Part shown: in pieces, positions 21,856 to 31,989 of the stretch
Numbering within the stretch: the stretch's first letter is position 1
How the letters are laid out: each line of letters opens with the position of its first letter
Assembly (NCBI GenBank): GCA_964036315.1
Contig: OZ038488.1
Span: 61,552,254-61,616,253 of the forward strand
Reading direction: 5' to 3'
DNA length: 64,000 bases
From: Acanthosepion esculentum
Taxonomy: Eukaryota; Mollusca; Cephalopoda; Sepiida; Sepiidae
Notes under the pieces: model-generated
Databases searched by the model: none
Told to the model about the DNA's origin: nothing
What the model saw: the letters and a program-made list of their open reading frames with translations, nothing else
Translations under genes and position numbers: made by a program

Positions 21856-22060
21856 ACATTGGAATGACCAACACAAAAACAGAGAATGTCTCATATAGAG
21901 AAGATGTAACATTGAAAAGCATAAAGGAAAAAAAGTAATTATTTTTAATAATATGTGGAAATCTCCACCCTTTACCTGAAGACGGTCGTAAGACCAGAAA
22001 CACGTGTTGTAAAACTATGTAAAACTATGAAAAATAAAGAATAATATTTTTTAATAAAAA
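21853..22060 (+). mobile_element. Ribozyme-bearing element F7 after a TA tract
   Basis: The DNA between the TA tract and an A-rich tail (AATAAAGAATAAT) contains a complete hammerhead at 21971-22013. Penelope-like elements commonly carry such motifs in their terminal repeats, which is established knowledge. No ORF is present. Confidence 0.5.
21971..22013 (+). ncRNA. Hammerhead ribozyme, type I, complete
   Basis: Stem I strand TTTAC (21971-21975) pairs with GTAAA (22009-22013), 5 bp. Core CTGAAGA (21976-21982). Stem II GGTC, GTAA tetraloop, GACC (21984-21995) inside a C-A closing mismatch. GAA (21997-21999). Stem III is the self-complementary ACACGTGT (22000-22007). H17 is T at 22008, so the triplet is GTT and the cut is predicted after 22008. 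The very short stem III is typical of hammerheads that work best as dimers. Confidence 0.75.
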
Positions 22061-22159
22061 AGAAAAAACAAAAACCCACATTACAACCAAAAAAGTTTGC
22101 GGTACCTCTCTTCTTTTTAATATACACGCTTTTCTCTCGTTGGAACCATTATAACCTCT

Positions 22160-22166
22160 TCATTTC

Positions 22167-22225
<59 letters not shown>

Positions 22226-22311
22226 CATATTTTACATTATATGATAATTAGTTTTATATATACAAATTAGTTTTATATATACAAACTAATTATAATATAA
22301 TGTAAAATATG

Positions 22312-22365
<54 letters not shown>

Positions 22366-22402
22366 CATATTTTACATTATATTATAATTAGTTTTTATAT
22401 AC
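22160..22402. repeat. TA-centred palindromes with shared 30-bp arms
   Basis: TA tracts at about 22169-22222 and 22315-22362 are bounded by the arm TACATATTTTACATTATA and its inverse. The second tract has the arm on both sides (about 22281-22320 and 22360-22395), making a near-perfect palindrome. The same arm precedes the TA tract at 21769. Confidence 0.8.
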
Positions 22403-22429
22403 ATATCACGAAATTATACGTGGCTTCTC

Positions 22430-22639
22430 ATTATGCTATATAATTATTATAATATATTATAATATAATACATATAATAATAATATGTCATAAATATAATT
22501 ATTATAACATAATATAATATAATAATAATATTAGATATAATTATTATAATATAATATATATATATATCTAATATATAATTTAATAATATAATATAATAAT
22601 ATATATATAATTATTACAATATATTATAATATATATATG

Positions 22640-22640
<1 letters not shown>
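22430..22640. repeat. Degenerate AT-rich block
   Basis: Imperfect TATAAT and ATTATA units with almost no G or C. Confidence 0.8.

Positions 22641-22651
<11 letters not shown>

Positions 22652-22687
<36 letters not shown>
22652..22687. repeat. (TG)n microsatellite
   Basis: Pure TG tract after a short AT stretch. Confidence 0.95.
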
Positions 22688-22690
<3 letters not shown>

Positions 22691-22816
22691 ACAATACAAT
22701 ATAATATAAAACAATTCGGAAATATGAAAGCAATAATAAAAAAATTCTATAGACCAAATATGATATTATTCAACCAATCATGTTTGAAAAAATTCTTGTT
22801 GCGTAAATAAAGCTCA

Positions 22817-22825
22817 CGCACACAC

Positions 22826-22898
<73 letters not shown>
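22817..22898. repeat. (CA)n then (TA)n compound microsatellite
   Basis: CA repeat to 22838, then TA repeat to 22898, directly before a foldback ribozyme element. Confidence 0.95.
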
Positions 22899-22902
<4 letters not shown>

Positions 22903-22918
22903 TGGATATTGAAGTCAA

Positions 22919-22966
22919 CACTCAGAGGCGACAGGCTGTTTCATCCTAGGCGCAATCGCCAGGCCG
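22919..22966 (-). ncRNA. Hammerhead-like motif, A6 substituted
   Basis: Minus strand: CTGGCGA (22962-22956) instead of CTGANGA, stem II, GAAAC, ACAGCCTGT, C, then GCC. Three stem I pairs remain. The essential A6 is G, so likely dead. Confidence 0.45.
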
Positions 22967-23004
22967 CCTGACGATTGCGTCTAGCATGAAACAGCCTGTC
23001 GCCT
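22964..23004 (+). ncRNA. Hammerhead-like motif with intact core
   Basis: CTGACGA (22968-22974), stem II TGC/GCA with flanking mismatch, GAAAC (22988-22992), ACAGCCTGT, C at 23000 as predicted cut site, then GCCT. Only two stem I pairs form with the bases before the core, because the palindrome centre replaced the rest. Confidence 0.5.
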
Positions 23005-23128
23005 CTGAATGTTGACTTCACTGTTCACTTTTATATTTATATTTACATACGCTCTATCTCTGATATTGAGCACTTTATCCCATAAATCTAGCACACCGTA
23101 AAACTATATTTCTTCATATATGTGTGTG

Positions 23129-24400
23129 TGTCTGTGTAATTATTTCAAATTTGCTATAGGTAGGGGGAAAAATTGTAAATATCGCTGATAGAGCGTTTGT
23201 CGATAAAAAACAGAGCAACAACACTGCATGGTGTTTGTCAGTTTCATGCCTTTAGCAATAAAACCATGAACCATGATTTTGGAAACCATTTTGTTATGGT
23301 TGTGAACTTTCCCCCAACACCACCTGTACAAATAATTATATACTGTTATACTTTTTTTGTGATTACAGATAGGCACACAATTACATATGCTCGCATAAAA
23401 CATGGCTGTATGTTGTCAAAGATGGGAAAAGAAGATAGATATAGATTTGCTAATAGTCTCTGAGAGAGAGAGATAGAGAGTCACAGAGAGATAGTTATAA
23501 ATAAGTAAAACGGAAGAAAGTAACTCCTATGAGAGTGGAAGAATAGATAAATAATTCGAGAGGAAAGAAAAATATTGAAAGTGTGAGAGAGGAAAAAAGA
23601 GAGAAAGGAAATTGAGAGAGTAAGTGAAACTGTTTAAAAACGTTTGACTCTGTATCATCACAAACTGTCAAGATATTTATGATTTAACAGGGTGAGGAAA
23701 AATATAGCTCAAGGAATTTTTCAGTCAGTCTAGCCTATTCGTATGCTTAAAACTTTTTTCAACAAAGGACGGGTTGTAGCTCTAACCTTACAGCCAAACT
23801 TTCAACTACGATTTCCGGTACTTAGAGAGGAGATGTTTACTGCGAAACTAATAAACAGAATTTGCCTCTTCGACGTTCTCCAAAATCTCCAACCCCACAT
23901 CGGCTCACCCCCGTAAGACAGATTTAAACAAAAACGAGTAATGTCAGAAACAGACAGGCAAAAGGAGAAAAACATATCAATGATAAACAAAGTTACGTTT
24001 TAAACAAAAACAAAATAAATACAATAATAAAACGATTTAAAATAAAAAGCACATAAATACGATATAATGTTTTTTAACCAGTCAAGTTGTTTATAGTTAT
24101 TGCATTTTGTGAAGTTACATTCGACTTTTGGTAAAGATGACCAGAGGACTTTCGCGTGACTAGATTTGTCGTAAAAACACTTAACGCCTTACTGGTTGGC
24201 TGAGAGAGGTTCGCCTCCCAGACGCATCATATTTTATCAACAATCTAATCTCGTAAAGAAATTAATGAAATTAGACCGAAACTCAGAGTGACCTCATACA
24301 TAGTGTATGTATCCAATTAAGATAAGCTTATCAAATATCGACTGTTATTTTTTCGAGTGTAAACTTTCTATCGTTATAATCACTAGGGAAGTAGTTATAA
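23129..24400. other. No gene recognised; GA-rich patch 23460-23630
   Basis: A purine-rich stretch of GAGAGA-type units lies at 23460-23630. Short frames near 23140-23460 and 23802-23990 match nothing I know. Confidence 0.4.
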
Positions 24401-24404
24401 AGAT

Positions 24405-24530
24405 TTTCTAATAGTGTAGCTTAGGTATGGACCGATGCTGAAAGAATACGGCACGAAGTGAGGATCATACTCACTATTCAGTCGTAATTGACCTAGCGAG
24501 ACAAGCTTGCTAGCCATTAGACCACGTCGA
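24405..24530 (-). mobile_element. tRNA-derived SINE, family S2
   Basis: Best copy of S2. On the minus strand the head reads GACGTGGTCTAATGGCTAG with an A box and the B-box region is GAGTATGATCCTCACTTCG. The tail ends with a conserved AGCTACACTATTAG. Confidence 0.7.
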
Positions 24531-24603
24531 AGTGTTGCTTGGGCAGTAGTTCTGGGTCAGTAGTTTTTGGCAGTACGCAAACTCGGATTACATTGCAACT
24601 GCT

Positions 24604-24772
24604 AGTCCTGGGTATGACGATAAACTACATCAGGTAGCAAGGCTTCTTATCGGAAGAATGGAGTTCAAAGAGCCTGGAACCACCTCATAAGTGCTGCTTT
24701 TCCCTGCTCTACTCTGACCCTGGGTGGTAGCACCTGTTAGGGTGCCAGCTATGGACAAATAGTGATCCCCCA
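24604..24772 (+). repeat. Dispersed repeat R1
   Basis: Second copy of R1, again followed by R2. Confidence 0.65.
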
Positions 24773-24779
24773 AACAAAA

Positions 24780-25320
24780 GCAGAACACTATGAAAATATA
24801 AAATACATTTTGACCAATAATAGATATTTATAGCAAAATGATCAGCAATAAATGTTATAATTACCAGTATTACATTTTATGGCAAAATAACCAACAATAC
24901 ATTTTATCTGTAGTTGAAAGTATACAAATGTGTTCAAAATATGTAGATTTCGGCATTAAATAACCCACAGAGGTGTTGATATGTCTCAAACAAAATCATC
25001 CAACAAAACGACCAACATGAAAGAACTTTTTCATGACACTAATCCATATAATATCTTACAATTTCTTTAATCAAACTGTATTCCAAAATAATTTCGACAA
25101 AACTGCAATATAAATCATATATATCACCGCCTCTGGTAATGATGTCCACATAAAAATATATATGCACAAAAGCTATCATCTACCATGTATTGAATTGTGA
25201 AAGCAGAATAACATATATCATATTTATATCACTTCGAAGCCCCCCCAAAATTAAATTTCGGTAGTAAATGACCCATATGAAGTTGATGTGCCGTTAAACA
25301 GACAAATGAACCAATGAATC
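24780..25320 (+). repeat. Dispersed repeat R2
   Basis: Homologous to 8507-9165 in the same order, ending with CATATGAAGTTGATGTGCCG. Confidence 0.6.
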
Positions 25321-25855
25321 TTTTTATAATATTGTTCGCCCAATATAAGGCTCAAAGAGCCACTTAAGGTAGAGGGTTAGTGAATGAGGTTTCTGTAAGA
25401 GTGTAAAGGAAAGGAAGCGAGGATATGTGAATATGTAGGACACAAAATGATTGACTCTCGACTTGAAAAGGTTAAGATTGTAGTGATTGGAGGAGCATCC
25501 TTTCAGGAGTTTCTTTCATGACAGTTCTTGGAAAGATGCTGTCCGAATGAAACATTTTTCTTACTAATATAACCCAAAGGAAATATGGATCGCCTCCGTG
25601 TACGTGGTATGGCGATTCCTAGCTGTGAAGGTCTGAATTTGCGGAATGTAGGGGATTTTATTTTTGTTTACCCCAGTACTGATATCCTTCTTATAATTTC
25701 ATATAATGTCTAACAATGTAACTATAACAACAGAGAGGCATACATTCGAACAAAAAAAAAATATCACAAGAATTGTCTCAGCAAGTTAAATAAAAAGGAT
25801 AACTAACTCTATGTGTTATAGTTGGGATAACCATTCGTTTGTCTAAAAACCTCAT
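25321..25855. other. No recognised feature
   Basis: Nothing recognised. Moderate GC, no good frame. Confidence 0.35.
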
Positions 25856-25859
25856 CTTC

Positions 25860-26045
25860 CTGAAACAAAACTACGATATAGAACACACATATAACCGCCT
25901 CTAGTAATCATATACACACAATCATGTATATGCACAATTGTGAAAAACAGAAGGATATACCATATTTTTATTACTTCAAAGCTTCGAATAAAATTAGATT
26001 TCAGCATTAAAAGATCCATAAGGAGTTACTGTGCCGTTAAACTGT
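25860..26045 (+). repeat. Dispersed repeat R2, 3' part
   Basis: Third R2 copy, truncated at its left end. Confidence 0.55.
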
Positions 26046-26089
26046 TATATACCGTACCTATGAACACTAATGGGCATGGTCAATCCTCA

Positions 26090-26320
26090 TAAATACGTGA
26101 GCTGTCAGCGTGGGAAGCTCTTACAGTATCGAACTCTCTGCCTTCGGGCAGAGAGGAACCCGGACGAGGCTATACCGAAGGGCAGAGTCTCGTCCAGGGA
26201 GGTAGACAGATACTCGATCCCGCGTATGCGGGGTCTACGGGTAGATTTTGCCCGAGCCCACGGGCTCGGATTACCCAACATTAAATTTGGCCTTGTGCCG
26301 AATCCTACCTCGTAGAGAGG
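26090..26320. repeat. GC-rich repeat with conserved hairpins (family G)
   Basis: Homologous to a tandem pair at 60447-60850. Perfect stems: CTCTCTGCC/GGCAGAGAG closed by a TTCG tetraloop (26134-26155); GGACGAG/CTCGTCC (26162-26168 with 26189-26195); CCCGC/GCGGG with loop GTAT (26219-26232); CCGAGCC/GGCTCGG with loop CACG (26252-26269). It is strikingly GC-rich against the AT-rich background. I do not recognise the family. Confidence 0.7.
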
Positions 26321-26735
26321 CAGGTAAATATCGTAATATGCTGTCTAAGGTTCCACCACTAGTAGGGGTTTACCTACTTCACGCCGCTGGCGAGTATTGT
26401 ATTTTGTTGATATTATAAAGATTACTATTTCATTTCCAACCTCCATTTTGGTTATTGTTCATTCAGTAAACCTTTCTCGGTTACAATATAAACAAACAAA
26501 ATAAAGAGTAGGAGTGGAGTGGATAAGTATTAGGAAGTTGAGTTACGTCATTGGTTGTGTATTTATAAAGCCTAATATATATTTTCTGATACTCCATACT
26601 TCAAGAAATCAGTATTTTCCATTGATTCGTTTTCTATGGCTAATCAATCCTTTACATGTTATTTAAAGCCAGAAAATATTTTTAGCTTATAAGATTTTCT
26701 TTTGGTGAGATGATAACTTTTTAGCCATACAAGTT

Positions 26736-26905
26736 ACCTAATTAATCCATAGCGTAAGGAGAGAAGAAGTAGAATCATAACTTCCCCCAGGGTATTTGCG
26801 CGTAAGTCAAGATGACGAACCCAACTGGAATTGAACTCAACTCTCCGATGAACATTACACCACCCGCACATCCAAGCTTAGAGCATATCGTATTGCCAAG
26901 CTAAA
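26736..26905 (-). mobile_element. SINE family S1, decayed
   Basis: On the minus strand, the tRNA-like part (GAGTTCAATTCCAG) follows the start of a 5S head (GGCAATACGATATGCTC) and leads into the S1 body. Confidence 0.6.
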
Positions 26906-27021
26906 AAAATTGTTTAGCAAGTAATTGGAAACGAATATATTTACAGTTTATTACTTAATGTAAGCTGATAAAATTACTTTATAAAATTAATTGTATTAAA
27001 ATATTAGCAAAGAGGATAAAT

Positions 27022-27028
<7 letters not shown>

Positions 27029-27077
<49 letters not shown>
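27029..27077. repeat. (AT)n then (TG)n compound microsatellite
   Basis: AT repeat 27029-27052, TG repeat to 27077. Confidence 0.95.
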
Positions 27078-27264
27078 GAGGGGTGAATGTACGGGAGGAG
27101 GCTGGGTCTATTGCCGGGCACCTGAGGCGTCCCCGAAAGGGGAAGTACAGAAGGGCTTGTGCAATTTTTGCGCAGTATGACAATTCAATTCACTTTAAAC
27201 TCCGACATTCTGTGACATCTGGTTGAGCTGTGGGCACCTTGTTAAACACCTATATGTATGTATG

Positions 27265-27336
<72 letters not shown>

Positions 27337-27348
27337 CGTATAAAGAAC

Positions 27349-27388
<40 letters not shown>

Positions 27389-27390
27389 GT
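27265..27390. repeat. (AT)n microsatellites in a palindrome
   Basis: AT tract 27265-27335, then AACGTATAAAGAACAT and, after a second AT tract, ATGTTCCTTATACGTT (to about 27402), so the second tract is the centre of a small palindrome. Confidence 0.85.
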
Positions 27391-27397
27391 TCCTTAT

Positions 27398-27735
27398 ACG
27401 TTATTTTTTATAGATACAAATATTTAAGTAAATGCTCTGTTTTTAATAAACAATATTAACAACATATACCGGCCTGAATGTCTGAGAAATATTATAGAAA
27501 ATATGTCCTTCGACAGAAATCTGTATTCTACACGCAATCGTCATATAGCCTGATGATCTATACCATTGAGCTACATAGGAAGCGTCTGGTTAGAAAAGTC
27601 GAATTACTGCTTTTATACAGATTCGATTCCTATCGGACATATATTTTCTATGAAATTTCTCGTACGTTCAGGCCGGTAAAAGGTGTAAATACAGAGAATT
27701 TACTTAAATATTTGTATTTATAAAAATAACGTTCA
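27398..27735. mobile_element. Foldback pair of tRNA-derived SINEs (family S5)
   Basis: Arms of about 100 bp (27398-27510 and 27636-27735) are inverted copies. Each arm begins with a tRNA-like head: minus strand GTAGCTCAATGGTATAGATC, plus strand ACAGATTCGATTCCTATC as B box. Both heads face each other near the centre and both run outward through GACATATTTTCTAT and TTCAGGCCGG. It resembles the tRNA-type SINEs described from octopus, but I cannot name the family. Confidence 0.65.
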
Positions 27736-27844
27736 AACAATAAATATATTACTGCAATTGTCGGATTTAGTCCATTCCATAACCTTTCAACAACAATCCC
27801 CAACACAAAAATAAACGATTAAAATCAACTCATCTCTATAGTTT

Positions 27845-28215
27845 GTCTCGGTACCATGCGTGATGCCCTTTGCAGAAGAATTGCCACGATAGGTTGCCGT
27901 TACTTTCTGCGTTAGACTGGTTGCCAACCACGCCTATAGGATCCAGACTACCTTGATATTTAACCCATAGTCTTGGGGTGATAAAAGATGGATTCATACT
28001 TTTGCCAAGTATATTTGCGCGTAAGTGAATCTAATAAACCTGCCTGGACTTCGAACTTGGCTCTCCGATTTCTCTTTATCGAGACGTTATTCATCGTACC
28101 ACAAGAACGAACAAGTTTACAGCTATCCCCAAACGGTCACCCATCAAGGCATATCGCCTTTTCTGGTCAAACGTCCAAAGATTTCCTCAGCGGAATTATC
28201 AAACAAAAATCTCGT
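27845..28215 (-). mobile_element. SINE family S1, long copy
   Basis: On the minus strand a poor 5S-like head (about 28210-28110), a tRNA-like part near 28070, the S1 body and the long 3' module with AGAAAGTAACGGCAACC and GTATCACGCATGG analogues (to 27845). Confidence 0.6.
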
Positions 28216-28479
28216 TCATTCTTTGGTTGAAAAGATAGTTTGATGTAATTTGGCACGTTCTCAGAAATACAGTAAATGGACTTTAATGCGTGTATAATGA
28301 TTTAATAAAGTATTGCGATTAAAATATGCTATAAATATGTTAGAAACTACTCCATCAAAGTTCTAGATTGAAATCACATGTAACTGAATAATTGTCTAAC
28401 CCGAAGCTATTGCAAAATAATTTCTGGAAAAATTTTCCTTGGTGAAAAAGAGAAAAAAAATACATTAAAGATATGGTAG

Positions 28480-29270
28480 ACACGGAAAGCAGATTAAGGC
28501 ACCCCTACGCAAGACAGTAAAGAAAAGCGAGAAGAAAAGACTAAGCATCAAGTGTAAGAAGACAGACTGTATGGTTGTCAGCAAAAGCACAATCCAAGGT
28601 GCTAACTGGAGGCACCAAAATCAATCAAGTACAAAACAATATCTCCACAGTGTTTTAACACAGTACGACACCGAAAACCGAAGTCGCATTGAAACAGCGA
28701 AATATGCCTTCCAAAAGTTAAGCAATATATTACGAAACAGGAAAATTCCGCCAGAAAACAAACAAATTGAACTGTTTTGTAATATCTGTCCTCCTATATG
28801 ATAATGAATGTTTGGAAATCTGTACAGAGATAAAAAAAGGCATCAGAAAACAGAAATGTTGTTCTACAGAAGGATACTGAGAATACCATGGACTAAACCC
28901 GTGATCAACGACGAAGTTTTACGGAAAATGGAAACAAAAAGTACGCTTTATCTTAAAAGCAGAAAAAGTCAGTTGAAATATCTAGGACACACGGCGAGGA
29001 AAGACGCTTGGAAAATGTAACACTCAGTGGGAGGCAAAAGAGTCAGAGGAAAGCGGTGAATAACCCACCTAACGCACTTTTGTAAATTGATGTCAGAACA
29101 GGGATTTGTAGAGATAGCAAAAATACACACGTTTCTAAAGAGCGACAAAGGAAAAGAAATTCTGGAGAACCATGATCGTGCACGTTCTAAATGAACACAG
29201 CATATAAATGAAGACGAAGTAGGAACGAAACTCAGACAGGAATCTGAATTCTTCAAATAGAATAATATAA
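28480..29270 (+). pseudogene. LINE-A reverse transcriptase relic with 3' end
   Basis: Frames read KCKKTDCMVVSK, then AKYAFQKLSNILRNRKIPPE, then LFYRRILRIPWTKP, then KSRKSQLKYLGH with TARKD. This is the classic order of the post-palm region of an endonuclease/reverse transcriptase LINE, with two frameshifts or stops. The catalytic palm is upstream and missing. The run to about 29270 is the decayed C-terminus and 3' UTR. Confidence 0.8.
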
Positions 29271-29524
29271 GTGATCTTTAAAAAATACATTTTTTTACTG
29301 AGCTGATATTGCAAGCCATTAATAAAAAAAACTTCCATTTTCAAAACATAATCCTGAGTAAGATATGGCATCGTTTAAAAATGTATTAAAATGTTTCAGA
29401 TGATAGCAGAACACTGGAATGGTCTTAGATTGGCACAAGGCCAGAAAATTGGAGTTCTACAGTAGCGATTTCTACTTAACCATGAAAGAAAAGTCAGCAC
29501 CTGAGATAAGTAGTAAAATTAGCT

Positions 29525-29720
29525 CGGTGTCGGAGAAGCGAACCCATATAAAGCATACAGTTAGAAGTCATCACATTGTAGAAAGCCGAGTTCAAATTCT
29601 GGGAGTGTCCTTGTGAAAGGCTTGGCTCTGACTCTTTTCCCAACAGCTGTGAATTAAAAAGCAGATTAGGCTAGATACTCTAGCTGTTGGTGGTAACTAC
29701 AGTGGGCCCATTAAAAAAAA
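29525..29720 (+). mobile_element. Possible tRNA-derived SINE
   Basis: A B-box-like GAGTTCAAATTCTGGGAG preceded by a plausible A-box region. The rest resembles no other copy strongly. Confidence 0.3.
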
Positions 29721-30179
29721 AAACAGCAAATTTATTATCACTGTTTTATCTTTCAGGAATAATTGACCTTGAATAACCTGGAATAAATTTCTTGACCTTG
29801 AAAAAAGCTACTGCCTCTTGTTTACCACGCTTACAACTTTGTGTTGAACATTCAAGCTAACATTACGAACATCTACGATGATTGTTCACTTTGTGCATGA
29901 ATCATGATGGCCAAAAAAAAAAGTATTTCTGAATTCATCGCTTTTTTCACTGTGCACTCTGTAGTATATTAGAAGAAAAACTCTGAATTACAAACCGTGG
30001 AAACTGCAACGGGAAATATCTGTATATCTATATTTCCGGAGAATGCATTGCAATTCACAGATAAAAGCAAAAATATGGTGAGAGTTATGATCGTTTATGC
30101 TTTGAAGGGGCATTTCATTATTTTTAAAAAATGGAGTTTTCGTATAAAGCCAGACGGTTATTAACACTTACTATTCTAT

Positions 30180-30500
30180 CGCTACTACCATGGAAAATGG
30201 TCGGACGAACAAGGTATGCATTTCAGGGCTAGAACATGCCATGCCTCTTACATAATAGCAAACCATCCTCATTCCCACCGTATTCCATCAATGAGAAGTA
30301 AGTTTCACTCAAAACAGTATCTTCTCGCAAACAACTGCTCTATGAAACAGACAACCAAGAGGATGTTTCCTCGGTGACTACAATCTTAACCTGTTCAAGT
30401 CTAGAGTCATCCGTCATCTTCCCGTCCTATCTGCATAAACTACCCCTTAACGTAACCCTCTAATTCGAGTTGCGTCTGGGCCTTGTACAGAGTAAACCTT
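30180..30500. repeat. Dispersed repeat R3
   Basis: Homologous to 46550-46895: both have ATGCCAT, GAGAAGTAAGTT, and AACCTGTTCAAGTCTAG in the same order. Unclassified. Confidence 0.6.
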
Positions 30501-30519
30501 ATTGTAAAAGAAAAAGCAA

Positions 30520-30855
30520 AATAATATCGGTTCTGCTACGGTTACCGAAGTTAAACAACTCGAGGCTTATCAGAAAGAATGGTAACCGCTTAAGAATACC
30601 AAGTGCTGTAAACGGGACATGTAAAGCCATTGCTTGGAATTGGAAATCGGAGGGTCGAGTTCCAGTTACCGTCAGGTTCGTTATATTCACTTGTGAATGG
30701 TATGAATCCACATCTTCTCCCCGAAGCTATGGGTTAAGTCGTAGCGCTTTTCTCAGTAAATCATCATTATCCACGCAAAAATTATTTAAATCAAAAACTA
30801 TATTCTGACTTTCAATAACCCTCAAAAGATTGATAAGCCGTAAAAAAACAAGTAT
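30520..30855 (+). mobile_element. 5S-tRNA chimeric SINE (family S1), full order
   Basis: 5S-like head with TACCGAAGTTAAACAACTCG, GGTAACCGCTTAAGAATACC and AAGTGCTGTAA, tRNA-like part with B box GAGTTCCAGTTACC, body with TATGAATCCACATCTTCTCC, and tail AGATTGATAAGCCGTAAA shared with the copy at 16057. Confidence 0.8.
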
Positions 30856-30924
30856 CTCACTGAAGGTCGTACCCACTAGTTAGTAGTAACGTTCTGTTAG
30901 ACTACGATGGCGGCTAAAAAGCAG

Positions 30925-31222
30925 TTATCGCCATGACCAATCAGTTATGTGCCATTCGTGATACAAGATTAGTATCAATTCATGACAGACGAAGTAGATT
31001 TTTTCCCGTAGTAGGTTGCCATTACTTTCTGCGGTAGACCAGTTGCCATCCAAGGCTATAGAACACGGTCTGTCCTGCTATTTACCCATAGCTAGCGGTG
31101 AAGAAGAAGAGGATTCAAATCTTTCCCAAGGGTAACAGTAAGTAAATGTAATGTTTTCAACTGGAATTCGAACTCGGCTCTCCGATTCCTCAATCCGAGC
31201 CGCTATCCATTACTCCACCGTA
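30925..31222 (-). mobile_element. SINE family S1, tRNA-headed long form
   Basis: On the minus strand it starts at the tRNA head GGTGGAGTAATGGATAGCGG without a 5S part, has the B box GAGTTCGAATTCCAG, the S1 body, and a different 3' module containing TCTACCGCAGAAAGTAATGG and a terminal GTATCACGAATGGCACATAA. Confidence 0.8.
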
Positions 31223-31985
31223 ATATCCTCATAATCAGAATTCTGATTTTGGTCAGGCAGAACATATTTTCAACAGCTCTCCTCCTCAAAATTCAATGAT
31301 AAAACAATCACGACGTTATAGTTATAACAGGCGTGGATATCAGAAAAAGAGAAACCCATCGCTCTTAATTATTTCACCGTTCTCTGTCCATACATGCATC
31401 CCGAGAACAAAGAATAAAGCAGACGATATTTAAAGCCAGCTTTCCATCTGACTCTGGTCAATCCATCAATATTAAAGGCGGCTGGGTCAGAATAACCCGA
31501 CATTCAAAGATGTCTGCATTCTTCGTTTTAGTATTTAGAACTTAAGAGGCTACAAATCAGACAAACGGATTTAGTCTTTTATTTAGAAGGTTTTAATGTC
31601 CATTTTAGTATGATTTGAAAACCGTTCACAAAAGAAAACAATTTTAACGAGGCCATAATGTCTATAGCTGCATAGGAATAAAAATGCATTTCAGTGTTCA
31701 ATATTCATAACGTTATTTTTTTTATCGGAATATAAAGACAAATATTCTAAAGAAACCTCAACTAGCAACCAGAAAAATATTGTTTAAGCTTCATAACTCA
31801 TTATAGAACTTTACCATAATAGGGAAATAGGCTATGGGGAATTTAACACTGACGTGATATAAGGAAAACATTTATCGCCTTCCTTGTGTTGAAATTATTT
31901 TTTTAATCGTCCAGGTTCTGAAAGTTTCTGACATATAAATGAATGAAAAAAACTCTGTAAAATCTTATATCCAATATGGTAGTGA
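31223..31985. other. No recognised feature
   Basis: AT-rich DNA with no recognised gene or repeat. Confidence 0.4.
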
Positions 31986-31989
31986 ATGC

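Larger units (their letters stand above)
22899..23128 (+). mobile_element. Foldback ribozyme element F2b
   Basis: Bases about 22911-22963 and 22966-23020 are inverted copies, each carrying a hammerhead motif pointing outward. The tail 23022-23125 matches the reverse complement of 6735-6830. It ends in a short TG tract. The non-autonomous organisation is the same as 6731-7005. Confidence 0.6.

Noticed and set aside
26070..26315. 81-codon frame over the GC-rich repeat
   Set aside because: The stems explain the conserved blocks. The homologous copies at 60.5 kb do not keep the same frame throughout.
27540..27600. Hammerhead core (CTGATGA at about 27550)
   Set aside because: No GAAAC partner or stem II at a workable distance. 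It lies in a tRNA-like SINE head.
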